DNA of 64,000 nt from Megascapheus bottae (GCA_024803745.1 JANJXV010001774.1:1-64000); one strand, 5' to 3'; counted from the stretch's first letter, positions 1 through 10,815 are shown. The notes: generated by a model not told the origin, from the letters alone. Numbers and translations are program-made.

Positions 1-1282
1 GAAGGACCAGCTCACCAGCCTCCTGACCTCACAGCAAAAGGAGAATGAACACCTTCTGGAGAAGCTGGAGCAGCGAGAGATGGAATTAGGAGAACGGAAA
101 GAGGTGGCTGAAGGAAGTTTTCAAACAGCCCAGAGTCTTCAGGAGCTCAATGCTCACTACCTGGCCCAGCTGCAGGAACTCAAAACCACCTGTGAAGAGA
201 ACATGGCCTCCATTCAGTAGCTGAGTGCAGAGAAGGAGGAGCTGCAACAGCACCTGCTGAGGCACGCCCAGCTGCTGGAGCAGCAGCAGCAGCAGGACCT
301 GACCCTGACCCAAGAGTTGCAGGACACTCTCCAGTGCCTGGAAGACACTACACAAGAGAAGGAGCAACTCCAGGCCCAGCTGAGCTTCCTGGCTTTCCAG
401 GAAGGTAAAGAAGGGGACAAGGAAGTAGAAGCAAGGGCTGAGGAGGCAACTCCAGCCGCCGTGACCATCCCAGAGGCTGTGGACATCCCACAAGTCATGA
501 AGGCCTTTTACCCGAAAGCAAAATCAGTTGCTGAGGTGACAAAAGTGAAACTCAGCCAACAGCTGCAGGAGCAGCAGGCCCACTGCCAGTGCCTGGCCAA
601 CTTGGCAGCCCAGTGCCAGACCAAGCTGGAGCAGCAGGCCCTGTTTCCCCAGAGCAGGAACCATGGTCCCTCAGGGGACAGGAAGCAGGACACGCGGGTG
701 TCTAAGAAGATGAGAATGTGCTTCCTCCAGGCCCTGCCTGACAAAGTGGAGCACCAGAGTCCAGCAGGGGACCTCCAGCACCGGTGTGCCCAGCTGTCCA
801 AACACATCAGCACCCTCGACGACTCCATAATGCTGTACAAAGAACAGATGGAAGTCCTGGACCAACTCTATAAGGAGAAAGATGAGTGTGTCATGGAACT
901 CTCCCAGGAGAAGATGCAGAAGAAGGAGGAGCTGCAGGAACTTCTGGTGCTCCTTGTGGTTGAAGGCACACAGTGCCAGGGCCAGACGCCTGCAGACCCT
1001 GAGACCCCTGCTGCTGAGGTCACTTCACACCTGCCAAGCCCCTCAAACATTGAAGACAGCAAGGAGCAGAAAATCTTTGCAGATGCCCAACTCAAAGACA
1101 GTGTGCAGCCTGCCCAGGTAGAGGCAGGGGGGCCTTGTCCCCGAAAGGCCTCCACCCCAGAGCCCACTGTGATGCTGATGCCTGATACCCAGCCCCCTGA
1201 AGAGCTTTCGGGCCAGGGCAATGAGCAATCCCGATCCTCTCCTTTCTTCTCCAGGCTGAGGAAAATGATGTGCTGGCGATAA
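1..1282 (+). pseudogene. Golga2-like: GOLGA2-like golgin, copy 1 (5' cut by window, TAG-interrupted)
   Basis: The window opens at the last base of codon 363 relative to the full copies, so only the C-terminal half of the coiled coil is visible. An in-frame TAG at 218-220 replaces Gln436. Beyond it the frame stays open to the TAA at 1280-1282, which suggests a young nonsense change. Codon 505 is Val, a marker shared with copies 4 and 5. The visible part matches copy 5 throughout the stretches compared. A product, if made, would end at residue 435. Whether copy 1 has an intact 5' end cannot be seen. Confidence 0.85.
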
Positions 1283-1624
1283 TGGTTCTTTAAAGACTTA
1301 TTAGCCACCATGGCAATCTTTTAGGCCTGCACCTAACGGGTGATGACTGGACTTCAACCTCAGGCCAGATAGGACAGAGACTGCGGGAGGTGGCCCTAAC
1401 TCAAAGTCATCTAAACAGCCACTGGTTGCCGGGGAAGGAGGGCCCTTGATATAATTTTCACAAATAATCAATTTTTACAAAGAAAAATAAAATGTTATAT
1501 TTACCGAATCCATCATATTCCTTTTTTATATAAATGACTAAACACAATGTATTCTGTGAACATTTGGGGAGTAATATTTTGAACATGTATAGAAATAAAA
1601 CGTTAGTTTACAAGTAAAAAAAAA
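1283..1624 (+). promoter_or_regulatory. Golgin copy 1 3' UTR, poly(A) signals and A9 tract
   Basis: AATAAA occurs at 1486-1491 and again at 1594-1599. An A9 run at 1616-1624 begins 17 bases after the second signal, the usual distance from a poly(A) signal to its cleavage site. I read the A-run as the remnant tail of a retroposed mRNA, so the retrocopy probably ends here. The first 36 bases after the stop contain the displaced ancestral C-terminus described in the findings. Confidence 0.65.
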
Positions 1625-1632
1625 TCAGTCTT

Positions 1633-1706
1633 TAGTGCCCAGTATGGCTTTGAACTGCAATCCTCAGTTCTCAGCCTCCTGAGTAGCTAGCCTCCATGCC
1701 CTGCTC
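1633..1706 (-). mobile_element. Antisense B1-like SINE fragment, unit 1
   Basis: The + strand reads as the complement of a 7SL-derived B1/Alu core: CCTCCTGAGTAGCTAG is the reverse complement of the 'agctactcaggagg' motif. Only about 75 bp is recognisable. It lies just after the golgin A9 tract. The next 93 bp, to 1799, show nothing I can name. Confidence 0.65.
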
Positions 1707-1799
1707 AACAATTAAAATTTCAAAAAACAAGAAAAATAACTCTTTGGCTTCAAAATAGACTGTTGAGGTTCAGGGTACAGTTGGAAGGTTACAAATAGC

Positions 1800-2020
1800 A
1801 CCCGCTAGGTCCCACGGGCTCACACCTGCAATCCTAGTTACAGGAGGCTAAGATATGAGGATCACAATTTGAAGCCAGCCCAGGTAGCAAAGTTAATTGG
1901 AAACTCATTTCCAACCAACTACCAAAAAAAGCTGTAAGTGGAACCATGGCTCAAGTGGTAGAGTGCTAGCCTTAAGCAAAAAAAGGTCAGAGACAGAGCC
2001 TAAGTCCTGAGTTAAAGCCT
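1800..2020 (+). mobile_element. Composite SINE: B1-like left, Geo-like right, unit 1
   Basis: The left ~110 bp is B1-like ('gctcacacctgcaatcctag', then 'caggaggctaaga' and 'gaggatcaca'). The right part, from about 1945, contains 'ggctcaagtggtagagtgct' and 'agtcctgagtt', matching the Geo monomer of the IDL-Geo SINE in the same unit. The element is therefore a dimer with a 7SL-type head and a Geo tail. An alternative is one SINE inserted beside another. Confidence 0.65.
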
Positions 2021-2310
2021 TAGTAACAATTCAAGAGAAAGGAAGCATGGAAGCAAGGAAGTGAGAGAGAGAGAGAGAGAGGGAAAGAAAGAAAAGGAAG
2101 AAAAAGAAAAAGTGAGGAAAAGCACATACTGTGCACAAGAGACACACCGAGAGGGTGGGAGTGAGAAATAGAGGGAAAGAAAAAGAGAGGGAGAGAAAGG
2201 GAGAGAACATTACCAGTACAGGTAACCAAAATTGCAAACGAGAAAACAAAACAAAACAACAACAACAAAACAATGCCATGGTGATGAAGAAGCACTGCTT
2301 TCAACACACA
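2021..2310 (+). repeat. Purine-rich low-complexity tract with (GA)9, unit 1
   Basis: About 180 bases of the + strand are nearly all A and G, starting with (GA)9 at about 2063. An A-rich stretch with AAC repeats (2247-2270) follows and leads to the L1 junction. It probably derives from a SINE or L1 tail. The last ~40 bases before 2311 may already be L1 sequence. Confidence 0.75.
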
Positions 2311-4325
2311 ATAATCAGGAAAGAAACTCCTTTCACAATAGCCTCAAAGAAAATAAAGTACCTCGGAATTAGCTTAACTAAGAATGTAAAGGACCTTTGT
2401 GACGAAAACTTTAAAACCCTAAAAAAGGAAATTAAAGCAGAACTAAGGAAATGGAAAATCCTCCCATGCTCCTGGATTGGAAGAATCAACATTGTGAAAA
2501 TGACAATCTTGCCAAGAGCTATCTACAAATTCAATGCAATACCCATCAATATCCCAATGTCATTCTTTAAAGAAATAGAAGAGGCAATCCAAAATTTCAT
2601 CTGGAATAATAAAAGACCCCGTATAGCAAAAACACTTCTTAGCAGAAAGAACAGCGCTGGAGGAATTTCAATTCCAAACTTTAGACTCTATTACAGAGCT
2701 CTAATTATCAAAACAGCTTGGTACTGGCACAGGAGCAGGCCTGAAGACCAATGGAATAGAACTGAGGACCCAGATATTAAACCACAGACCTATGGCCACC
2801 TAATCTTTGACAAGGGAGCCAAAAAAATAGAATGGAAGAAAGACAGCCTCTTCAACAAGTTGTGCTGGCAGAACTGGTTAAGCACCTGCAGAAAACTAAA
2901 GTTGGATTCTTCTTTGTCACCCTGCACTAGAATTAACTCCAAATGGATCAAAGACCTGGAGGTAAAAGCTGACACACTGGAAACTTTACAGGAAGGAATA
3001 GGAGACACACTATGCCTCCTTGGCACAGGTCGAAACTTTCTTAATAAGGACCAAGAATCACAACAAATCAGAGAAAGACTGGATAAGTGGGACTGCATTA
3101 AACTGCAGAGTTTTGGTAAGGCAAAGGACATAGCTAGTAAACTAATCAGGAAGCCTACAGAGTGGGAGAAGATCTTCACCAACCAAACAACGGACAAAGG
3201 CCTCATATCTAAAATATATCAACAACTCAAAAAATTGAATCACTCCAAAACTAACCTCCAAAGTAACAACCATCCCATTAAAAAATGGGCCAAAGACTTA
3301 AAGAGAGTCTTCTCCGAAGAAGAAACAAAAATGGCCTACAGACACATGAAGAAGTGCTCAACATCTCTGGTCATAAAAGAAATGCAAAGCAAAACAACTC
3401 TAAGATTCCATCTCACATCAGTTAGGATGGCCAGGATCAGGAAAACGAATAACAACAGATGCTGGAGGGGATGTGGCCAGGAGGGATCACTACTACACTG
3501 TTGGTGGGAGTGCAAACTCGCTCAACCACTATGGAAAGCAGTGTGGCAGTGCCTCAAAAGGCTAAACATAGAACTCCCCTATGACCCAGCAATTCCACTA
3601 CTCGGCATTTACCCAACCATCCAGAAACAAGGACATACTAAATCCACTAGCACAACAATGTTCATTGCAGCACTATTCACCATAGCAAAGATATGGAACC
3701 AACCTAGATGTCCCTCAGTTGATGAGTGGATCAACAAGTTGTGGTTTTTGTACACAATGGAATTCTATGCTGCTGTCAGAAAGAATGACATCGCCCCCTT
3801 TGTTAGGAAATGGAAAGACAGAAAAAATCATATTAAGTGAAGTAAGCCAGACTCAAAGGAACTTAGGCTCAATGGTTTCCCTCATTCGTCATAATCAGTA
3901 GAAACCTTGGGCTCTACTAGCAGAGATCTGCAATAGAGCAAAATCTTGATACATAAGGCCATATAACGTGAAGCTAATTGAAAGGACCTCCAGGATATTG
4001 AAACAAAAGCCATACAATGAATGATTGTTGTCCTTAATGTACTATGTTGTCTCTCATCTCCTTTGCTGTCCCTTGGTTATCTCATATTGGTATAGTATCT
4101 CACTTTGTTATCTGATATATTGAATTTATTTGTATTTGGATATTTGAAATTTGATAGGGAAGGGGGGAAAACAAAGACGGGTGGGGGGTGTTGGGGGGAG
4201 GGAAATGAGTACCAAGACATGTGAATGGGTATCAAGGTATGTGAATTAATGCACCTTCTATCTGGCAAATATCAGGTAACCCTTTTACTAATTACAATAA
4301 AAATATGGAAAAAAATAAATAAATG
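2311..4325 (+). mobile_element. 5'-truncated LINE-1, ORF2 C-terminal end and 3' UTR, unit 1
   Basis: The frame from about 2311 to 3840 resembles L1 ORF2 from just after the reverse-transcriptase core ([18 protein letters not shown] onward) to near the C-terminus. No endonuclease domain or RT catalytic FADD is present. The C-terminal Cys motif CX3CX7HX4C is intact at 3460-3513. ORF2 stops at 3838-3840 because the A6 run near 3826 is out of phase. The remaining L1 C-terminus (EVSQTQ...SLIR) continues in the next frame to 3901. The 3' UTR has a G-rich tract, including a quadruplex-like 4179-4202, and the element ends in an A-rich tail. It is a dead copy carried along in the tandem unit; the open frame reflects recent duplication, not function. 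Confidence 0.9.
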
Positions 4326-4500
4326 AAAGGACTGGGAGTTTGGCCTAATGGTATAGTGCTTGCTTAGCATGCACATACATAGAAAAGGCTAGAAGTGTTG
4401 CTGTGGCTCAAGTGGTAGAGCTCTAGCCTTGAGAAAGTCCAAGGTCAGACATCAGGCCCTGAGTTCAAATCCAGGACTGGCAAAAAAAAATTGAAAAAGA
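4326..4500 (+). mobile_element. IDL-Geo SINE, unit 1/2 junction
   Basis: The left ID-like monomer (4326-4375) has a pol III A-box-like tGGCctAatGG at 4341-4351 but seems internally shortened. The right Geo monomer runs from about 4384 to 4490 with 'gctgtggctcaagtggtaga' and a B-box-like gTTCAAAtCC at 4463-4472, and ends in A9. IDL-Geo is restricted to Geomyoidea, which identifies the host group. The match is from memory of the family, not from an alignment. Confidence 0.8.
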
Positions 4501-4865
4501 AACTGCACCTGTCCAACTATAGCAAGTCCCACACTCTCCCCAAACTAGACCAGAGTTGGATGGGGCTGGGACTGCAGGAGCAGACTCCACACATTCTGCC
4601 TGGATCACAAGATTCTGGCCACACCCCCTATTAGTTCCTGTTTTTCGCTGACCAATGGGATAGGAGATTTGGGGCCACGCCCACGTTCCACGCTGCCTAG
4701 CAATACTGGTATTCTGTCTGTTGACTTATACCACTAGCAGCAACTGTTGAAGGGAGAGGTGGCTGAGTGGTGATCGAGAGAATCCAGGTGATTTGGCGAT
4801 AGACTTGGATACTCGCTTACTTATTAGTGATTGGGTACGTACAGGAGATTTCGAAGAGCCTGGGA
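4501..4865 (+). promoter_or_regulatory. Promoter and 5' leader of golgin copy 2
   Basis: This 365-bp stretch between SINE and ATG has clustered promoter-like boxes: CACACCCCC near 4620-4628, an NF-Y-type CCAAT in good context (tgACCAATGGG) at 4652-4656, a CCACGCCC KLF/Sp-type box at about 4675-4682, and GCTGCCTAGCAAT at 4692-4704. The last is close to the palindromic RFX X-box (GTTGCCnnGGCAAC type). No TATA box stands out, and the transcription start is unknown. In-frame sequence upstream of the ATG is open only back to a TAG at 4800-4802 and contains no earlier ATG. Confidence 0.6.
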
Positions 4866-7235
4866 ATGTGGCCGGTCCATCTTTCCCATCCCAGAGCTGG
4901 CACGTCTGAACGATCAAAACCAAGAAAGAAACGACTGCAGGAACATCAGCAGAACTATCTTCATGGATCTGAAAAGATAAGGAAGAAAAATAAAAGGGAA
5001 GGCAAGCCCACGACCAACACCACTGGGGTCTGTAATTCACGTGAGGGTGCAGCCAGAGACCAAGCTGACCCTGAGCTTCGCCTGCCTTCAGGCACAGTCG
5101 GAGCAGCCAGGGTCAAGAGTGTCACAGGTCCCAAGAACAACAAGGCCCACATGGAACAGGAAGTCAAACGAAGTCAGGTGGAGCATGAAGATCTGACCAG
5201 CCACCTGCAGGCTTCTCAGCAACGCAGCTTAGACCTAGAGATGGCCTTGTCTGCCCTCACCACCACGCAGAAGGACATTGAGCAGAAGAACAGACAGCTC
5301 ATCCAAGACCTGGGTGATGTGAAGCTGCAGCTCGAGGAAAAGAGCAGAAGCTGTGACAACCTGCAGGAGCTGAATGCAGACTTACAGGGGAAGCTGGGCG
5401 TGCTCTGGACCCAGAAGTCCAACATGAACTTGAAAATAGAAAAATTCCAACGAGTGCTAGAGGAGCGGGCAGTGCTGAAAAGAAGAATAGAAAATGTGCA
5501 AAGTGTGGTGAGTGCATTGAGGTTGGAGAGGGACAAGATTGCGGAGGACCTGAGGGTGGAGAGGTCCACGTGGACGGAGAAGGTGCGGCGGCTCTCACAG
5601 GAGATGAACCAACTCACAGACGAGCGCGAGGAAGAACTGTGGCAGATGGTGGATCTAGAGAGCAAGCTGGCAGAAATGGAGAACAAGCTGGCAGAGGCAC
5701 AGCCCCTTGCAGGACCATCTCAGGCTGACTTAAAGAACCTGGAGCAACAACTTCAATTCCAGGTTCAGGAAAACCAAAGCCTCAGTCTCCAGAACCTGGA
5801 GCAACAGGAACGGCTGCTGATACTGCAGAAGAAAGTGGGCGACAAGGCTCACTCCAACATCTTTGAGACCCAGAAATGCACAGACCTGCAAACGAGAGAG
5901 CTGAAAGAGCAGCTGGAGCAGCTGCAGGAAGCTTTCCATAGGCTGAGCACTGAGAAGGACCAGCTCACCAGCCTCCTGACCTCACAGCAAAAGGAGAATG
6001 AACACCTTCTGGAGAAGCTGGAGCAGCGAGAGATGGAATTAGGAGAACGGAAAGAGGTGGCTGAAGGAAGTTTTCAAACAGCCCAGAGTCTTCAGGAGCT
6101 CAATGCTCACTACCTGGCCCAGCTGCAGGAACTCAAAACCACCTGTGAAGAGAACATGGCCTCCATTCAGTAGCTGAGTGCAGAGAAGGAGGAGCTGCAA
6201 CAGCACCTGCTGAGGCACGCCCAGCTGCTGGAGCAGCAGCAGCAGCAGGACCTGACCCTGACCCAAGAGTTGCAGGACACTCTCCAGTGCCTGGAAGACA
6301 CTACACAAGAGAAGGAGCAACTCCAGGCCCAGCTGAGCTTCCTGGCTTTCCAGGAAGGTAAAGAAGGGGACAAGGAAGAAGAAGCAAGGGCTGAGGAGGC
6401 AACTCCAGCCGCCGTGACCATCCCAGAGGCTGTGGACATCCCACAAGTCATGAAGGCCTTTTACCCGAAAGCAAAATCAGTTGCTGAGGTGACAAAAGTG
6501 AAACTCAGCCAACAGCTGCAGGAGCAGCAGGCCCACTGCCAGTGCCTGGCCAACTTGGCAGCCCAGTGCCAGACCAAGCTGGAGCAGCAGGCCCTGTTTC
6601 CCCAGAGCAGGAACCATGGTCCCTCAGGGGACAGGAAGCAGGACACGCGGGTGTCTAAGAAGATGAGAATGTGCTTCCTCCAGGCCCTGCCTGACAAAGT
6701 GGAGCACCAGAGTCCAGCAGGGGACCTCCAGCACCGGTGTGCCCAGCTGTCCAAACACATCAGCACCCTCGACGACTCCATAATGCTGTACAAAGAACAG
6801 ATGGAAGTCCTGGACCAACTCTATAAGGAGAAAGATGAGTGTGTCATGGAACTCTCCCAGGAGAAGATGCAGAAGAAGGAGGAGCTGCAGGAACTTCTGG
6901 TGCTCCTTGTGGTTGAAGGCACACAGTGCCAGGGCCAGACGCCTGCAGACCCTGAGACCCCTGCTGCTGAGGTCACTTCACACCTGCCAAGCCCCTCAAA
7001 CATTGAAGACAGCAAGGAGCAGAAAATCTTTGCAGATGCCCAACTCAAAGACAGTGTGCAGCCTGCCCAGGTAGAGGCAGGGGGGCCTTGTCCCCGAAAG
7101 GCCTCCACCCCAGAGCCCACTGTGATGCTGATGCCTGATACCCAGCCCCCTGAAGAGCTTTCGGGCCAGGGCAATGAGCAATCCCGATCCTCTCCTTTCT
7201 TCTCCAGGCTGAGGAAAATGATGTGCTGGCGATAA
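4866..7235 (+). pseudogene. Golga2-like: GOLGA2-like golgin, copy 2 (TAG at codon 436)
   Basis: The frame follows the GM130 layout but a TAG at 6171-6173 ends it after 435 residues. The remaining 353 codons are open to TAA 7233-7235. The ATG at 4866 has G at -3 and starts the GM130-like MWP N-terminus; the GTG 39 bases upstream is not a credible eukaryotic start. The truncated product would keep the basic N-terminus and the first half of the coiled coil. Private or informative residues are His113 (Arg elsewhere), Trp181 and Asn188 (shared with copy 4), and Glu505 (shared with copy 3). It could still be translated as a short golgin; the pseudogene label reflects loss of the C-terminal half. 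Confidence 0.85.
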
Positions 7236-7577
7236 TGGTTCTTTAAAGACTTATTAGCCACCATGGCAATCTTTTAGGCCTGCACCTAACGGGTGATGAC
7301 TGGACTTCAACCTCAGGCCAGATAGGACAGAGACTGCGGGAGGTGGCCCTAACTCAAAGTCATCTAAACAGCCACTGGTTGCCGGGGAAGGAGGGCCCTT
7401 GATATAATTTTCACAAATAATCAATTTTTACAAAGAAAAATAAAATGTTATATTTACCGAATCCATCATATTCCTTTTTTATATAAATGACTAAACACAA
7501 TGTATTCTGTGAACATTTGGGGAGTAATATTTTGAACATGTATAGAAATAAAACGTTAGTTTACAAGTAAAAAAAAA
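7236..7577 (+). promoter_or_regulatory. Golgin copy 2 3' UTR and A9 tract
   Basis: AATAAA signals lie at 7439-7444 and 7547-7552, with the A9 run at 7569-7577. I see no difference from the copy 1 tail. Confidence 0.65.
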
Positions 7578-7585
7578 TCAGTCTT

Positions 7586-7659
7586 TAGTGCCCAGTATGG
7601 CTTTGAACTGCAATCCTCAGTTCTCAGCCTCCTGAGTAGCTAGCCTCCATGCCCTGCTC
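7586..7659 (-). mobile_element. Antisense B1-like SINE fragment, unit 2
   Basis: This is the same fragment as at 1633-1706, with no change seen. Confidence 0.65.
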
Positions 7660-7752
7660 AACAATTAAAATTTCAAAAAACAAGAAAAATAACTCTTTGG
7701 CTTCAAAATAGACTGTTGAGGTTCAGGGTACAGTTGGAAGGTTACAAATAGC

Positions 7753-7973
7753 ACCCGCTAGGTCCCACGGGCTCACACCTGCAATCCTAGTTACAGGAGG
7801 CTAAGATATGAGGATCACAATTTGAAGCCAGCCCAGGTAGCAAAGTTAATTGGAAACTCATTTCCAACCAACTACCAAAAAAAGCTGTAAGTGGAACCAT
7901 GGCTCAAGTGGTAGAGTGCTAGCCTTAAGCAAAAAAAGGTCAGAGACAGAGCCTAAGTCCTGAGTTAAAGCCT
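7753..7973 (+). mobile_element. B1-Geo composite SINE, unit 2
   Basis: Its 3' end reads 'gccttttaacaattc' where unit 1 has 'gccttagtaacaattc'. Only unit 3 shares this change. Confidence 0.65.
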
Positions 7974-8260
7974 TTTAACAATTCAAGAGAAAGGAAGCAT
8001 GGAAGCAAGGAAGTGAGAGAGAGAGAGAGAGGGAAAGAAAGAAAAGGAAGAAAAAGAAAAAGTGAGGAAAAGCACATACTGTGCACAAGAGACACACCGA
8101 GAGGGTGGGAGTGAGAAATAGAGGGAAAGAAAAAGAGAGGGAGAGAAAGGGAGAGAACATTACCAGTACAGGTAACCAAAATTGCAAACGAGAAAACAAA
8201 ACAAAACAACAACAACAAAACAATGCCATGGTGATGAAGAAGCACTGCTTTCAACACACA
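7974..8260 (+). repeat. Purine-rich tract with (GA)8, unit 2
   Basis: It has one GA fewer than unit 1 and otherwise the same A/G-rich and AAC-repeat sequence. Confidence 0.75.
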
Positions 8261-10275
8261 ATAATCAGGAAAGAAACTCCTTTCACAACAGCCTCAAAGA
8301 AAATAAAGTACCTCGGAATTAGCTTAACTAAGAATGTAAAGGACCTTTGTGACAAAAACTTTAAAACCCTAAAAAAGGAAATTAAAGCAGAACTAAGGAA
8401 ATGGAAAATCCTCCCATGCTCCTGGATTGGAAGAATCAACATTGTGAAAATGACAATCTTGCCAAGAGCTATCTACAAATTCAATGCAATACCCATCAAT
8501 ATCCCAATGTCATTCTTTAAAGAAATAGAAGAGGCAATCAAAAATTTCATATGGAATAATAAAAGACCCCGTATAGCAAAAACACTTCTTAGCAGAAAGA
8601 ACAGCGCTGGAGGAATTTCAATTCCAAACTTTAGACTCTATTACAGAGCTCTAATTATCAAAACAGCTTGGTACTGGCACAGGAGCAGGCCTGAAGACCA
8701 ATGGAATAGAACTGAGGACCCAGATATTAAACCACAGACCTATGGCCACCTAATCTTTGACAAGGGAGCCAAAAAAATAGAATGGAAGAAAGACAGCCTC
8801 TTCAACAAGTTGTACTGGCAGAACTGGTTAAGCACCTGCAGAAAACTAAAGTTGGATTCTTCTTTGTCACCCTGCACTAGAATTAACTCCAAATGGATCA
8901 AAGACCTGGAGGTAAAAGCTGACACACTGGAAACTTTACAGGAAGGAATAGGAGACACACTATGCCTCCTTGGCACAGGTGGAAACTTTCTTAATAAGGA
9001 CCAAGAATCACAACAAATCAGAGAAAGACTGGATAAGTGGGACTGCATTAAACTGCAGAGTTTTGGTAAGGCAAAGGACATAGCTAGTAAACTAATCAGG
9101 AAGCCTACAGAGTGGGAGAAGATCTTCACCAACCAAACAACGGACAAAGGCCTCATATCTAAAATATATCAACAACTCAAAAAATTGAATCACTCCAAAA
9201 CTAACCTCCAAAGTAACAACCATCCCATTAAAAAATGGGCCAAAGACTTAAAGAGAGTCTTCTCCGAAGAAGAAACAAAAATGGCCTACAGACACATGAA
9301 GAAGTGCTCAACATCTCTGGTCATAAAACAAATGCAAAGCAAAACAACTCTAAGATTCCATCTCACACCAGTTAGGATGGCCAGGATCAGGAAAACGAAT
9401 AACAACAGATGCTGGAGGGGATGTGGCCAGGAGGGATCACTACTACACTGTTGGTGGGAGTGCAAACTCGCTCAACCACTATGGAAAGCAGTGTGGCAGT
9501 GCCTCAAAAGGCTAAACATAGAACTCCCCTATGACCCAGCAATTCCACTACTCGGCATTTACCCAACCATCCAGAAACAAGGACATACTAAATCCACTAG
9601 CACAACAATGTTCATTGCAGCACTATTCACCATAGCAAAGATATGGAACCAACTTAGATGTCCCTCAGTTGATGAGTGGATCAACAAGTTGTGGTTTTTG
9701 TACACAATGGAATTCTATGCTGCTGTCAGAAAGAATGACATCGCCCCCTTTGTTAGGAAATGGAAAGACAGAAAAAATCATATTAAGTGAAGTAAGCCAG
9801 ACTCAAAGGAACTTAGGCTCAATGGTTTCCCTCATTCGTCATAATCAGTAGAAACCTTGGGCTCTACTAGCAGAGATCTGCAATAGAGCAAAATCTTGAT
9901 ACATAAGGCCATATAACGTGAAGCTAATTGAAAGGACCTCCAGGATATTGAAACAAAAGCCATACAATGAATGATTGTTGTCCTTAATGTACTATGTTGT
10001 CTCTCATCTCCTTTGCTGTCCCTTGGTTATCTCATATTGGTATAGTATCTCACTTTGTTATCTGATATATTGAATTTATTTGTATTTGGATATTTGAAAT
10101 TTGATAGGGAAGGGGGGAAAACCAAGACGGGTGGGGGGTGTTGGGGGGAGGGAAAGGAGTACCAAGACATGTGAATGGGTATCAAGGTATGTGAATTAAT
10201 GCACCTTCTATCTGGCAAATATCAGGTAACCCTTTTACTAATTACAATAAAAATATGGAAAAAAATAAATAAATG
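8261..10275 (+). mobile_element. 5'-truncated L1, unit 2
   Basis: ORF2-like frame to 9790 with the A6 run (ends NHIK). Differences from unit 1 include Lys for Glu in DLCDKNF, AIKNFIW, LYWQN, GTGGNF and IKQMQ. The 3' UTR reads 'gaaaaccaagacg' and 'ggaaaggagtacc', so this part is not the same variant as in unit 1. Confidence 0.9.
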
Positions 10276-10450
10276 AAAGGACTGGGAGTTTGGCCTAATG
10301 GTATAGTGCTTGCTTAGCATGCACATACATAGAAAAGGCTAGAAGTGTTGCTGTGGCTCAAGTGGTAGAGCTCTAGCCTTGAGAAAGTCCAAGGTCAGAC
10401 ATCAGGCCCTGAGTTCAAATCCAGGACTGGCAAAAAAAAATTGAAAAAGA
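10276..10450 (+). mobile_element. IDL-Geo SINE, unit 2/3 junction
   Basis: Dimer as at 4326-4500, including the A9 end; no difference seen. Confidence 0.8.
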
Positions 10451-10815
10451 AACTGCACCTGTCCAACTATAGCAAGTCCCACACTCTCCCCAAACTAGAC
10501 CAGAGTTGGATGGGGCTGGGACTGCAGGAGCAGACTCCACCCATTCTGCCTGGATCACAAGATTCTGGCCACACCCCCTATTAGTTCCTGTTTTTCGCTG
10601 ACCAATGGGATAGGAGATTTGGGGCCACGCCCACGTTCCACGCTGCCTAGCAATACTGGTATTCTGTCTGTTGACTTATACCACTAGCAGCAACTGTTGA
10701 AGGGAGAGGTGGCTGAGTGGTGATCGAGAGAATCCAGGTGATTTGGCGATAGACTTGGATACTCGCTTACTTATTAGTGATTGGGTACGTACAGGAGATT
10801 TCGAAGAGCCTGGGA
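10451..10815 (+). promoter_or_regulatory. Promoter and 5' leader of golgin copy 3
   Basis: CCAAT is at 10602-10606 and the X-box-like motif at 10642-10654. It differs from the copy 2 promoter by 'ccacccattctg' for 'ccacacattctg' near 10539. Confidence 0.6.

Noticed and set aside
2790..3206. 138-residue minus-strand frame repeated in every unit
   Set aside because: It is the complement shadow of L1 ORF2, kept open only because units are near identical.
2131..3840. 569-residue frame as an independent host gene
   Set aside because: From about 2311 it is L1 ORF2 C-terminus; the first ~60 codons are translated low-complexity DNA starting at a GTG.
4341..4472. A/B-box-like motifs as a tRNA gene
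   Set aside because: They belong to the SINE; no tRNA cloverleaf or anticodon arm is apparent.
4834..4843. GTACGTACAG as splice donor and acceptor
   Set aside because: The two signals abut, leaving no room for an intron; any longer splice would need transcript evidence.
4827..4865. Upstream GTG as golgin start, adding 13 residues
   Set aside because: GTG is not a normal eukaryotic start; the ATG 39 bases later begins the GM130-like MWP sequence with a purine at -3.
5216..5686. 156-residue and other Ser/Cys-rich minus-strand frames over the golgin
   Set aside because: These are complement shadows of Glu/Gln/Lys-rich coiled-coil codons with no independent support.
6171..6179. Programmed readthrough of the shared TAG
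   Set aside because: The following bases CTGAGT do not match the well-known CTA-type readthrough context, and the stop is limited to one block of copies.
6231..6249. CAG run in the golgin as an unstable polyglutamine repeat
   Set aside because: It encodes only five Gln and its length is the same in all copies.
6270..7235. Separate 321-residue gene after the TAG
   Set aside because: It begins at a TTG inside the golgin coiled coil and simply continues the same frame past the nonsense codon.
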